A DNA stretch of 64,000 nucleotides from Breviolum minutum Mf 1.05b.01 (lineage: Eukaryota > Sar > Dinophyceae > Suessiales > Symbiodiniaceae), in the NCBI GenBank assembly GCA_000507305.1, contig DF240227.1, positions 131,439-195,438 on the forward strand, given 5' to 3'. Each line of letters opens with the position of its first letter. Positions within the stretch are counted from its first letter, which is position 1. The position numbers were made by a program, and so were the translations under genes. Below the pieces are notes generated by a model, which was given only the letters and a program-made list of their open reading frames with translations, was not told the origin of the DNA and did no database searches. Below, piece after piece: positions 53,982 through 64,000 of the stretch.

Positions 53982-55540
53982 TGACGACTTTGGCCTCTCC
54001 GACAGAGATTGGTGATGGATGCAGGTTTCGAGAGACTTGGAGATTCCGACCTCTTCCTGAGAGCTTGGTGACGGCTGCCCGTTCAGGCACCCAGTCGGCG
54101 GTGGAGGATGTCCTGAAAGAACTTCATGCAGAACCTACAGGTCCCATCATGGAGGAGATGAAGCCTTCACAACAATTTGGTGCTGGTTTGGTGACTCAGT
54201 TTGCAACGTGGTTGGTTGAATCACAGGACAAGCAGAGTTGGTTGAGAACCAGTGCAGTGTCCAGTCAACTAAAAGCAGCTCCTTCAAAACGCATTGTGGT
54301 TGACCTTCCGGCGCTGGTGTGTCCCTTAGAAGATCGTCTCTGCAGACCAGAGAGGTACTCACTTTTGTGGCGAAAGTCATGGAGGAACAGGGAGGAAAAG
54401 TTTCACATTACTCTCAAGGAGGCGAAGGTGGCTTTAAGTAGCCTCAAAAGAACCTGCAGAGTTTCTGGACTTCACGGCAAGCTGAAATTGACATTTACAG
54501 ACAATCTTAGCTGTTTATGTGCTTTTGAAAAAGGCCGGGCCAGTGATTTCCGGCTCAACAACATCTGCAGGACAGCGGCTGCCTATGCTTCAGCTTGTGG
54601 GATTCGTTGGCGGCTTCGTCACATCGAGGCCAAGAGGAACCCTGCTGATAAAGACAGTCGAGCTTTTGAAAGAAAGACGAGAAAAAGATCCTGGGAGAGT
54701 GGTGTGGCTTCCAAAGTTTTTGACAGGGGCAAGCCTTTGCACACAGAGTCTGAGAAAGCAGTTGAGATGTCAACTTCACAGCAATTGGCCTTGAAGTTGC
54801 AGCAAGGTGAGAAGAGCTTGAGGGAAACAAGGCAGACCGCTTTGGACGATCACTGGGCTAGGCTTGAGAAGCCGGGCAACAATGGTGAGATGCATAGCAA
54901 GGCGACTCCTTCGATCCCTTCGAGTGGAATGTTTCTTGAACTCTTTGCTGGGACTGGCCGATTGACTTCGGCTGTTAGAGCCTTGAGTAAGGCAACTCTC
55001 ACACCTGTGGAGCTGAAAGATGGAGCTCTCTTCGACCTACGGAGGAGAAGCATTCAGGAGACCGTTCTCTCTTGGATCAGATCAGGAAGAGTGGCTTTTG
55101 TTCGCCTTGGCACCCCATGCACAGTTTTTTCAAGAGCCAGACATTGGATCAAACATCGGCAACGTGCTGCTGAAAAAGAGCGAGTGGGGCTAGAGATGGC
55201 TCTCTTCACGGCAGAGGTGATTCAGACATGCAGAAGATATATAAGGTGCATTGGAGCCTTGAAAACCCCCGATATAGTCGACTTTTTGATGTCCCTTTTC
55301 TGCATGAGATTTTGCATTCAACTGGTAGCTACATTGTTGATCTAGACTTCTGCATGTATGGGGAAAGCCACACGTATTTTCACAGATGTCAAAGAGATGG
55401 AGGAGCTAAGCAGAACTTGTTGTCACCGTAAGCATGCAACAGTGCTTAGGGGATCAGAGATGGTGGTGGTCGATGGTGTGCGTAAATCAGTTCCCAAGAC
55501 AGTTAAAGCAGGGCAATACCCTCTTGCATTGACAGCAGTT
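53978..55540 (+). CDS. RNase H and methyltransferase-like domain of YR retroelement 2, with paired frameshift
   Basis: Frame 2, entered by a -1 shift at the G7 run (G-G-D-A-S-T-S-G-Y-A-L before nt 53978). RNase H: Glu in L-K-E-A-K-V-A-L (about 54417), Asp in F-T-D-N-L-S-C (about 54498) and Asp in N-P-A-D-K-D-S-R (about 54648). The methyltransferase-like domain follows: F-L-E-L-F-A-G-T-G-R-L (54931-54963), L-G-T-P-C-T-V-F-S-R-A-R (about 55106-55141). Frame 2 then stops at 55343-55345, but the conserved W-S-L-E-N-P-R (about 55249-55269) and D-F-C-M-Y-G are in frame 1. Homology returns to frame 2 at about 55360 (H-A-T-V-L-R-G and Y-P-L-A-L-T-A-V-W, to about 55540). So two compensating indels have displaced about 110 bp. 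Confidence 0.7.
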
Positions 55541-55623
55541 TGGGCACAGGTCATAGCATGTCATAGCAGTTTTCTTGAGCAATTCCGTCAATCATTCCGT
55601 GGTTTTAGATTTGCAATGGAAAC

Positions 55624-56820
55624 ATGAGCTGGAGGGGTGTCTCAACAAACAGATACCAAAGGGACAGATTCACACCTCTGACCAGTGGAGTTTTCAAATC
55701 GCCAACCTCGACAGAAAGTTCAAGGGGGCCAAAGAGAACATCGTTTTTGGGCAGCACTCCTCCAACGAGGAAGCTCAAAAACGTCAAGAGAAGTTGCACA
55801 AAATCTTCGACTGTGGCAAAGGGCAAAAACAGAAGCGCCTCTTCGATTAGGAAGAAGCTTCCGAGACATCAACAGATGAGAGCACTTAGGGTCAAAGATC
55901 CAACGCTGCTGAAGTATCATGACGCAGTGCAGAACTTTGAATCCTACTGCAGAAGACGTCGAATGACCAACACAGACATTGAGGCGGCAGACAAACACAT
56001 GGCTGAATTCTTTGCGGATCTCTATGAAGATGGAGAGCCTTACAATTCTGCTAGCTATGCATTGTTTGGATTTTTGGTCCTTCGCACTGATGATAGCAGA
56101 CCTGAGAAGATGCTTTTTCCAAGGGCTCGTGGTGCTCTGAAAGGGTGGTCATCCAGGTCACCTCAATCTTCCAGGACAGGCGCAAACCCTCTGATATGGC
56201 ATTTGGTTGGTCTGACTATCTCAGAAGTTTGCCCACCTGCTGCAGCTGCATTGCTTTTGCAACTTGACACCTTTGCTCGTCCCACAGAGATTTTGCACTT
56301 GTGTCGTAGAGATGTCATAAAACCAGCATCTCGACATTGCAAGTTTTGGGGGGTCATCTTTGGAAACTCCGAGGTGGGAGACGCCACTAAGACTGGAACT
56401 CAGGATGATACAGTTTTGCTTGACTCTGACGATCGTAGATACGCAGCGAAGGTGTTGCAAGCAGTTTTTTCCCGAGTTCATAGCCAAGACGACTGGTTGT
56501 TTCCTTCACTGACCCTCGCAAAATATGAACAGTTGTTTCGAGATGCTAAAACCAAACTCAAGCTTGGACAGTTTGGTTTAACGCCCCATGCTGTTCGACA
56601 TTCAGGGCCTTCAGCAGATTTCTTAGCAAAAACCAGAGGCGCTTCTGAAATTCAAGCAAGGGGTCGTTGGAAAACCATGCAGTCAGTGCTGCGATACCAG
56701 AAGCCAGGGCAGATGCAGGCCAAAATGAATAGAATTCCAAAGGAAATCTGGATACGAGCTTCACAGGCCTTGCCTCGACTTCTTCAGCGGCTTGAGCAAT
56801 TTTATGGGAAACCCACCTAA
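55624..56820 (+). CDS. Tyrosine recombinase of YR retroelement 2
   Basis: 398 residues, frame open throughout, first ATG at 55624. The N-terminus (about 1-85) is basic and Ser/Thr-rich and may start later, for example at the Met near nt 55876 (M-R-A-L-R-V-K-D). Core-binding region: Y-H-D-A-V-Q-N-F-E-S-Y (about 100-110). Catalytic residues: Arg in F-A-R-P-T-E-I-L (about nt 56275), H-x-x-R in T-P-H-A-V-R-H-S-G (about 56581-56607), R-G-R-W-K-T-M (about 56659) and Tyr in V-L-R-Y-Q-K-P-G (about 56688-56710). All catalytic positions are present, so this enzyme could be active: it would integrate circular element DNA. It lies after the methyltransferase-like domain, unlike in element 1. Confidence 0.85.
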   Translation: MSWRGVSTNRYQRDRFTPLTSGVFKSPTSTESSRGPKRTSFLGSTPPTRKLKNVKRSCTKSSTVAKGKNRSASSIRKKLPRHQQMRALRVKDPTLLKYHDAVQNFESYCRRRRMTNTDIEAADKHMAEFFADLYEDGEPYNSASYALFGFLVLRTDDSRPEKMLFPRARGALKGWSSRSPQSSRTGANPLIWHLVGLTISEVCPPAAAALLLQLDTFARPTEILHLCRRDVIKPASRHCKFWGVIFGNSEVGDATKTGTQDDTVLLDSDDRRYAAKVLQAVFSRVHSQDDWLFPSLTLAKYEQLFRDAKTKLKLGQFGLTPHAVRHSGPSADFLAKTRGASEIQARGRWKTMQSVLRYQKPGQMQAKMNRIPKEIWIRASQALPRLLQRLEQFYGKPT

Positions 56821-57601
56821 CACCAGGGCTGAAAGGCCATGACTTGTGGTGGTTGATTGGACTTGAGATAGACTGCATCAATCCAGCAGTCTTTTCAAAT
56901 GACTTTTCCTTTCAGAAGTGATGCAAACATTGCAACACTTACATCAACTTCGGATTCACAGAGCGTTGCAGCAGAAAGGTTGGGCCACTCAGAGTCTGTG
57001 ATTGATAGTTGACAATATATATATATATATATTATATACCATATTGATATGCATGCACATAATGTCATCAAGAAATTTGCCTCACCTCTCGCTGTTGTTG
57101 ATTGGCCAGTTTGGACTGGACATAGCAATGATGGACGAATAGAAGCTACGCATGAGCAACTCAGCTTTGCAGCCTTTCCGATAACGCTCAGACTTGGCTC
57201 ACGACAGCTGCACTAGAAACCCCAACAGGTAGCACATGATCGTAAGGCAGACTGAACACACACTTGCCTAACACGACCGCCTTCTTCCTGCTTCTCAAAA
57301 AGAGCCTATGAAATTTTGAATTGTACAGCTTAACCAAAACCAATGGCTTGGCCACACCATTCAAAACTCCACGGAGTGCAAATCACATCTTCTTCATTTC
57401 GCCGACGGTCTCATGGTGCGCAGGGCTTTTGGGGAGTGGCGAAAGAGGGGGGGGGTACGCCATGACCTTTGGACTGATTCCATGCGGCATTTCTTTTGAA
57501 AGCTAAGAGTCTGCAGAGTCAAGATTCCAGAAAGAGTAAAAAAGCCTCCCATGGTAACGGCAGTGGCGGTAGCCATTCTGTATGGTTGGTAGATTTGGTA
57601 G

Positions 57602-57811
57602 CATTGCGCGACAGTTGACAAAACACCCCACCAACAACTGCTCCGCAACGTTTCTCAAATGCAGTTGAGCGACTCTGAAGAAGAGTCAGAGGATATTGAC
57701 GTCTCTCCAATCCAGGACTGCAAGGGAAGAGCCCAGGAGTCTTTCTTCTCCAAGAATCCAGTATCCTTGACAACTGGACCACTCCTTGACCTGATATCCT
57801 TCGGGTAAAAA
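57602..57811 (+). CDS. Candidate terminal exon, unknown protein
   Basis: A frame of about 68 residues ending at TAA 57809-57811, reading L-L-R-N-V-S-Q-M-Q-L-S-D-S-E-E-E-S-E-D-I-D, then V-S-L-T-T-G-P-L-L-D-L. The Ser/Glu/Asp run resembles a phosphorylation-rich tail. It lies between YR retroelement 2 and the second CCCH gene. No partner exon identified. Confidence 0.35.
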
Positions 57812-58752
57812 ATTGCCAAAAGAGAACAGCAATAGGAAAATCGAATCCCTTGCTCCGCTTCGCAGGAGCCGGAAGCTGAAAAGCATGAGGTGTGGGCCAG
57901 CTTCATGACACAGGGACATGCAGCCCCACTTTCAGTCCACTGTTTTTCTCACTTCAGGAAGGGGAAAGGAAGAGTGCAAAGAAGGGAATCGAGAAACTAC
58001 TCGTAGTTTGCAAGATTGAGCATATTTTGGTCAACTTGATATGGTTTTGCTTTGGCCTATATGTACCGATTATGTCGTATCATAATCATAGCGATAGTCG
58101 ATAGTAATTACAGTATGTTATTACAGTAATGTTTGTGGACAGTGACAGGTGGCAGGTCTAAGTGACTTCTTGCCAGTGAAGAGAACGTGCAGGAAAGTGA
58201 GAAGGTGACCGAAAACGAGTCAAATGCGGCCACCTTAGCATTGAGAGTTCAGACTGCAGCATTTGCATCGAAGCAAAAATACCAAATGATCCCAGTCGAC
58301 TTGTGGACATGTTGCTGGATGGCATCGGATAAATATTTGGGAACCTGCAGGAACACTGGCAGTACGTTCCACATTCGCTTGGGCTGGGGATTTGCGGATT
58401 GTGGCAAGATGTGGCAAGCACCTGGCTTTGACACAGTATGGCGGATGCGTTTGTTCGATCTGAGGAGAAGTTGCAACATGAACCTTTTGCAGCGGAGAAG
58501 CCTGTGGACCCAGAAGTCATTCCAACGATTTGTTGAGATTGATATGATCAGTAGGCACAGGCTCTTAATGTCAACACGTCATTCTTCCTTTTGATCCAGA
58601 AATGCAAGATATCCTAGGATTTTGCTGACGTATGACTTGGAGCGGAATGTCGATGTGTGCAGAAAGTGCATCCCATAGCCAATCCAAGATTCAAGACAGG
58701 GAGACCCCTCGCACTTTGCTTCGAATCTTCATTTCAGCCAATTTTCAGCCCC

Positions 58753-59824
58753 ATGTGCCGCGAACAATTGGAAGAGATGGAAGAGGGAGAGGAGATTCTT
58801 GAGTTCCAGTTGGCGGAGCGCTTTACCTTTTTGGAGTATATCCCCTCCGAGAAGATCCTCCGGAAGTGCCCCAGCGCACCAGAACTTGCAAGACCAGATG
58901 CTTCCGGATGCGTTTCGGTGCCAGAGTCCGATTTGACAAAGTTGGACGACAATTGTTGCAACTCGTTTTCGTACATCCTGTATTCCGTATTAGGGGGAAG
59001 TTGTTTGGGGAATTTGTCTATCGTGATTGAATATCAAGTCTCAACATCAGGGCCCTCAGCATAGAAGATGAAATTGAATTGGTAAGCAGAGGCAGTACCT
59101 TGAGATTTCTTTTGCGACATGCTACTGATTATTACTGCACAACCAGTTTTTTTGTTGAATCGGTCTTATTCAATGAATTCTGGTCTTGATTCGCCGAATG
59201 GGTTGCTCCAATTTGTCTCCAGGCAAACCATGTGTGGCCATACGCCATTTTAATAGCTTGAGCACATGTAGCAGCGCAAACTTTGACGACTCCACCACGC
59301 ACTCTGACGCTGGACAGGCATGGGTATCCGTGTGATAGAAGGATCACCAAAACAAGCCATTAAAAGCCCATCGAATGAAGGAAATATTACTGGTATTATG
59401 TGAAAGCAATTCTCACCATCCTTGGTCTTTGGACTGTGTTGGTCCCATCCGCTCCATGCAGGTGAATGGTTTCGCCATGTCTGACGATCTGCAAAGTGGA
59501 TCAGAGGCCGAACAACACAGATGGTCTATCGGGTCAAAGCTCCATGCCCAAGGCGGTTGCAAACCCTGTGCCTGGTTTTGGCGGCCTGGAGGTTGTCACA
59601 GAGGAGATGATTGTAAGCATTGTCACTTGTGCCCTCCGGGTGCTTTGCAGATGAGGAAGCGACAGAATCGTGAGTTGGTGAAGGCACTTCGTCAACAGAG
59701 CAAGGTTCAGTATGAGACTCAGGATGCGCAGGTGCGAGCAACACAAGCAGCACTTAGCCCAGTCCTACCCACTGTGCCCCTCACAATGCCCGTGCAGCAA
59801 GTGCTGCTCATTGCCTGGCCGTAA
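58753..59824 (+). CDS. CCCH zinc-finger protein, paralog 2 (at least two exons)
   Basis: Starts M-C-R-E-Q-L-E-E-M-E-E-G at 58753. The first exon runs to about 58950 and contains E-F-Q-L-A-E-R-F-T-F-L-E-Y-I-P and K-C-P-S-A-P-E-L, both matched in paralog 1. After an intron ending CAG at about 59461, the second exon has V-N-G-F-A-M-S-D-D-L, a C-A-W-F-W-R-P-G-G-C-H-R-G-D-D-C-K-H-C-H finger (C-x8-C-x5-C-x3-H) and a basic K-R-Q-N-R tail, ending at TAA 59822-59824. Paralog 1 is one exon, so one copy lost or the other gained an intron. Likely RNA-binding by family; not shown here. Confidence 0.75.
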
Positions 59825-60355
59825 GTGAGGTGAATGCGGTGGGAGTGTGGCAACCCCTGTCATATCTTGCCATGCTTAGATACTGAATTCACAGACCCTC
59901 CATGCAGTTTTAAGCATGCTGGAACAGTGCAGGCTTGTCCCCATTGCACAGGAGTAGCGTTGCATTGAAATGCAGTCACCAAGCTATAAGAGACAATTTT
60001 GTTTGATTGATTTATCCGGTCGACATCCGTACTTGTGTTTTGCTGTGCAAAGGATTGTTCCCTGATTGACGCTGCTCAACTTGCATAGCCAGCACCAAGC
60101 TTTTGGATGTACAGGTCTTCCAGCTTGAAATGGCACAACTCACGCGCTGCGTCATTGTGCCAAAAGCTCGAAAGACATATGCAGGAATCCACAAAGAGTG
60201 AGAACTATGGATTCAAAATCCTAAATTCCTTTGCTTTTTCAAGCCCGGGAAGTTGGCACTTCTTGACCTACAAGGAGTGCAACGCGAAGCATCTGCCTAG
60301 TGATGGCCAGAAATGTGGGATTGCTGCCAGCTCACCCAGAGCCCAACACCTGCCT

Positions 60356-60760
60356 TCAATCCACAGATTCAATGTCGCAACTGGCAAACTTTAGCTCGGA
60401 GTAGCAAACTTGCCATTGCTCTTGTAAAGTGTCATGAAGCTGTCTGAAAGGCAGTGTGTTGTCGGACAGCCTTCCCTCGGCCAAAAATGCATCAAAACCG
60501 CTTTGGGTCCATGTGACAGTGAAGTAAGTCATAGTTCTTGAAGATCGTATTTGATGAGTGTCGGCGTTTGCAACCCTGAAGCATAGATCACAAGTTTTTG
60601 CAGTAACGATGTCCATTCCCATTTTCTGCCACCCAATTTTCCATTGCATGCCTGCAGTGGAACCTTCGTTGCCGTGGTTAAGGCTCTCGGCACCTCCTCG
60701 TGCAGAGAAGGCGCTTCGGGTTCTGCCCTTTTGAATGCAGAGACAATGAAAGGGCAGCAA
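60356..60760 (-). CDS. Candidate exon on - strand, unknown protein
   Basis: Minus-strand frame of about 130 residues ending at 60356 with protein-like sequence: K-T-C-D-L-C-F-R-V-A-N-A-D, F-T-V-T-W-T-Q-S-G-F-D-A-F-L-A-E-G-R, F-R-Q-L-H-D-T-L-Q-E-Q-W-Q. Upstream it runs into the CAA/TTG repeat, which cannot be coding in the same way. No family recognised. Confidence 0.35.
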   Translation of the reverse strand: MLPFHCLCIQKGRTRSAFSARGGAESLNHGNEGSTAGMQWKIGWQKMGMDIVTAKTCDLCFRVANADTHQIRSSRTMTYFTVTWTQSGFDAFLAEGRLSDNTLPFRQLHDTLQEQWQVCYSELKFASCDIESVD

Positions 60761-60775
60761 CAACAACAACAACAA

Positions 60776-60832
<57 letters not shown>

Positions 60833-61045
60833 AAACAAGAACAACAATACGGCTAGCGGCAAACAACCAACAACCAAAAACAAACAGCCCACGAGAAACA
60901 AGCAACAACGAACAACAAACTGCAATCAACCAACAACCAAAAACAATCAACCAACCACAAACAACGAGCACGAAACAACAAAACAGCCAACCGCAAGCAA
61001 CAAGCAAGAAACAAGAAACAACAAATCACATTCAACAACAACAGC

Positions 61046-61088
<43 letters not shown>

Positions 61089-61107
61089 GCAACAGCAACA
61101 GCAACAG

Positions 61108-61143
<36 letters not shown>

Positions 61144-61410
61144 GCAGCAACAACACAACAACAACAGCAGCAGCAACAACAACAACAACAAACAGCCAAC
61201 AACAACAAACAACCAACAACAACAACAACAACAACAAACAGCCAACAACAACAAACAGCCAACAACAACAAACAGCCAACAACAACAAACAGCCAACAAC
61301 AACAAACAGCCAACAACAACAAACAGCCAACAACAACAAACAGCCAACAACAACAAACAGCCAACAACAACAAACAGCCAACAACAACGAACAGCAAACA
61401 AAAACAAACT
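60757..61410. repeat. CAA-rich simple repeats, about 650 bp
   Basis: Two CAA blocks (about 60757-60850 and 61035-61215) joined by CAACCAACAACCAAAAACAA-like sequence. Then about 12 copies of a 15-bp AACAACAACAAACAGCC unit (61215-61385). Open in all frames that avoid TAA/TAG, hence long Gln/Asn/Thr or Leu/Val/Cys ORFs on either strand with no real coding signal. Confidence 0.95.
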
Positions 61411-61715
61411 CAAACAGCATGGACCATACACTCGTTTTATTCTCTTCACGCAGAATACGCAAGGGTAGGCACATCCCAAAGCTGATGTACAGGTGGTCTC
61501 CCGGATGGCTCGGCTTTGGCGCCAGCACATGGGAGACACTGGGCGAAGTGGATCGGGGACTCAGTTCTAAGTCATGGCTGCAACTTTTACATGACTGGTT
61601 GGGAGCTAGCCACTGCCTAGCCAGCCATGCCTTGCCAAATCAACATTCCAGTCTCAAAACTTGCAGCAAGTGGCTCAAAGTCGGCCACATCAAGTTTTCT
61701 GCCCCTGAAAGCACC

Positions 61716-62015
61716 TCAGTTTTTGCCAACCTTCGCGAAAGCCACTTGTTTGCCGTGTTTCTTTCCAGCCATGGCATCGAATACGTCAAGTGGGGCATTG
61801 CCTCCAGAGATCTTGCAGCCAGTCTTGGAATCTCTGGGATCTTCCTTGGCAAGTGCCATACCTTGTTGTCGCACCATGGCATCAGCTGCAGAACAAGGTC
61901 CCTTTGATATGTTGATTCTTTGGAGGGCTCGATCATGTGAAGAATGAATGAGGAAAGACAAAGGGGAAGATGGCATGGGAGCATGCACTACCAATTCCAA
62001 CCAAGTGTTCATCAT
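61716..62015 (-). CDS. Possible exon, strand uncertain
   Basis: Both strands are open here. The minus frame reads A-A-D-A-M-V-R-Q-Q-G-M-A-L-A-K-E-D-P-R and P-L-D-V-F-D-A-M-A-G-K-K-H-G-K, which looks the more natural. The plus frame (61627-61947) is Ser/Ala/Pro-rich. No family recognised and no clear splice sites. Confidence 0.25.
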   Translation of the reverse strand: MMNTWLELVVHAPMPSSPLSFLIHSSHDRALQRINISKGPCSAADAMVRQQGMALAKEDPRDSKTGCKISGGNAPLDVFDAMAGKKHGKQVAFAKVGKN

Positions 62016-63337
62016 CTTCAGGAGTGCAGACAGGCTCTGCCATTGGGTGGAAAATCGGGTGCCTTTGCCAATTGTTCGTGATATGTCTTCACTTGAATCA
62101 TGTACATCAATGGATAGATGATAGATGTGTCATGACCTTTTTTATTGAGTGATGATCATCAATGGCATCGATCCAAGCTGTAGCCATAAATTGAGGTGAC
62201 GCGGCCGCTTTCAGACCACTCACCTTTTGCAAGTCAATGCCCAGCCCTGGCGATGTGGGAACCAATGAGCAGCTAGACAGGAAGATCATGGGAGATCAGA
62301 TATAGTAAAATTGGTTGAAATTATGTAAAATTGATGCCACCCAGACACAGGTTGCGAAAGGGATTCCATTCCAGTTTCTGGGCTCGTATTTTTGGAAGAT
62401 GTTGTGGACCAGAAGCTGCTGTAAGAGCTTCTAAGCAGAGCCATTTCTCAAAGAAGCCTGCTTTTGAGACCGTTGCAACTTTCATCGCATTTTTGGAATG
62501 TACTGACTATCTACTGACACTATATACTCTATACAGATTATTTGATCGTGAAAGATTCCTGATGACTAGTGCGTGGGGGCCTCATAGTAGATCATGAAGG
62601 AGGCTTGACCAAGCCCATGCCAATCCACTCTTTTCTCTCTTCGCACATTAGGTTTTTGACATGTTTTTTCATACCAGGGTCGGTGAGCTTCGTGCACGGT
62701 AGTGTCAAAGTAGCATCATCATGCCTCCAGGCTTGGCCGTTGCGGGCGCGTGGCCAGAGCTCGACGGCCTGAGTTGAGTTGGAGAGAGGTAGCTAAGGTG
62801 CCAGTGGCCAGGGAGCAGTACATGTACGTCAGAAAAACTGTATACATCATTATACACGACTACACACACCAAATTTGTTGGGATGGAGTGGGGATGGGTG
62901 AGTTTGGAACAGTTTGCTGGGAAAATCGTGAAAGCACTTGCCATATGTCGTGCCAAACAGGACGGAGACTGATAAAGATTACTGACCTCCCCTTCACAAT
63001 AGCCATGAACACCTGGATAGAGGGAGGGGCAGAAAAAGTAAATTTGACCTAGGGAGGGACTTACCCGACCAAACGGGGGCAGGAATCAGAGTTTGGCAAA
63101 AAAAACAAGGGTTGCTCAGTCAAGGAAAGTAAGCTTGGCATGGTCAAAGTTACAATTTTGTTAAGAGGTGGGATGTAAAAATTTCCAATATACTCATCCA
63201 AGGGCCATATGTAGGAGGAGCATATCGGAAATTGTCCAAACCTCAAGTTCTGACCATACGTTTTTGAGGTTGTGGGGATGAGCAAACACAGTTTTGATGT
63301 GAAACATGCGATTTTGTTGCATTTTTTGGGCACCTAA
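62016..63337. other. 1.3-kb stretch without a supported gene
   Basis: Short frames only, none with convincing composition; no repeats longer than simple A/T runs seen. Confidence 0.6.
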
Positions 63338-63604
63338 TTTTGCAATGAATACCTGCAAATCAACCCTCTGGCCCTTCGTGACAAACTAATCGAAGAGCTG
63401 AGGCCATGGTCCATGCTCAACAAGGTGCATGGAAACAGATGCCGTTGTCTGGAGCAGTTCCATCACATCGCCAGTCCTTGGCTCTTTGTGGTGCTCCTGG
63501 ACGGAGCGAAAAAGTGGTACTTTTCGGTGGCAACACCTCCCGAAGAGTGGCTGGCAATTGGCGGCTTGGAGAAAATTTGTGAAACCTCACACGGGTTCAA
63601 ACAG
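63338..63604 (+). CDS. Candidate internal exon, unknown protein
   Basis: About 88 residues: L-A-L-R-D-K-L-I-E-E-L-R-P-W-S-M, R-C-L-E-Q-F-H-H-I-A-S-P-W-L-F-V-V-L-L-D-G, W-Y-F-S-V-A-T-P-P-E-E-W-L, ending C-E-T-S-H-G-F-K-Q at a CAG/GT donor (63604/63605). Upstream, a TAA at about 63336 limits the exon. Composition is strongly protein-like; no family recognised. Confidence 0.45.
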
Positions 63605-64000
63605 GTTGCCTTGGCAACAACAAGATGGGCGGATAAAGATAGAACTTCGAACTGCTATAATCAATAGTGTGATGCCTTTAGTTGCAAGTTATCAAAACTA
63701 TGATTCAGAATCCTATTAGATCCTATTTGCAGTACTGATGATATCCTTTTGACCCACCTAGTTCGAGTCAGATCTTCAGAAACCAAAACGGCACTTGTGG
63801 AACCGCAGGCAACCATCTCGGACTTTGTGCATTGCAGACTTGCCCTCCGATCCAAACGGTGCTGCTCCTCGGTCCCCGGTTTTGTTGGGTCTTGTGGTGT
63901 CAATGGTGACCAACGGTGAAGATTTCAGTGCAAAATGGATGGTGCAGTGAATCTATCCAGGTGGTTGTCAGGTCAAGCATCTTCTGAAGAATTGAAGTCT

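Larger units (their letters stand above)
50866..56820 (+). mobile_element. Tyrosine-recombinase retroelement 2 (DIRS/Ngaro-like), domain order RT-RNase H-methyltransferase-like-YR
   Basis: A second YR retroelement, flanked by the two CCCH paralogs. Order: an ORF with a membrane-type helix (50866-51306), gag-like frames (51306-52303), RT (52431-53981), RNase H plus methyltransferase-like domain (53978-55540), tyrosine recombinase (55624-56820). It shares gag, RT and RNase H landmarks with element 1 but has the recombinase last. Breaks: a frame change near 51540, a TAA at 51818-51820, a frame change at the G7 run 53948-53954, and a paired shift around 55250-55360. The recombinase is open. I found no terminal repeats, so its ends are set by its ORFs only. 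Confidence 0.8.

Noticed and set aside
60700-61485. Long Gln/Asn/Thr-rich ORF and its minus-strand Leu/Val/Cys counterparts
   Set aside because: They are translations of CAA/TTG simple repeats, open on both strands for lack of stop codons.

Overview
The window looks like nuclear DNA from a dinoflagellate, most likely of the Symbiodinium group (inference). Three things point there: a P-type ATPase gene cut into many short exons whose introns start with GC, GT or GA and end AG; retroelements that carry cytosine-methyltransferase-like domains; and a small CCCH zinc-finger family. It is not bacterial: I see no operons, rRNA or tRNA genes.

Layout. 1-5752: the 3' part of a tyrosine-recombinase (YR, DIRS/Ngaro-like) retroelement with gag-like, RT-RNase H, recombinase and methyltransferase-like reading frames, ending in two identical 127-bp direct repeats 133 bp apart. 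5888-9525: the C-terminal part of a SERCA-type Ca2+-ATPase on the + strand in at least nine exons. 9526-19652: mostly non-coding with a few possible orphan exons. 19657-45218: a Ty1/copia-like LTR retrotransposon with identical 188-bp LTRs. Its RNase H domain is split by a nested 16,377-bp DNA transposon (27261-43637) with about 30-bp terminal inverted repeats and at least three intron-containing genes on the - strand, including a transposase and a gene with a further methyltransferase-like domain. 45308-47835: exons of an unrecognised Ser/Asp-rich host gene containing a 48-bp minisatellite. 49344-49937 and 58753-59824: two paralogous CCCH zinc-finger genes. Between them (50866-56820) lies a second YR retroelement in which the recombinase and methyltransferase-like domains are in the opposite order. 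59825-64000: simple repeats and isolated possible exons.

How it fits together. Accessory DNA makes up about two thirds of the window. Four independent mobile elements of three types (two YR retroelements, one LTR retrotransposon, one TIR DNA transposon) each encode a domain with C5-methyltransferase-like landmarks (F-[AS]-G near the start, usually a [TP]-P-C motif, then E-[NQ]-P). Capture of cytosine methyltransferases by Symbiodinium retrotransposons is established; the DNA-transposon version and the domain-order swap look less described. The retroelement frames are broken by only one or a few stops and frameshifts each, so they are young or recently decayed. Exon limits and gene names in the non-transposon parts are inferred by eye and should be treated as provisional. 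Unknown bases at 9011 and 46049 both lie inside repeats.
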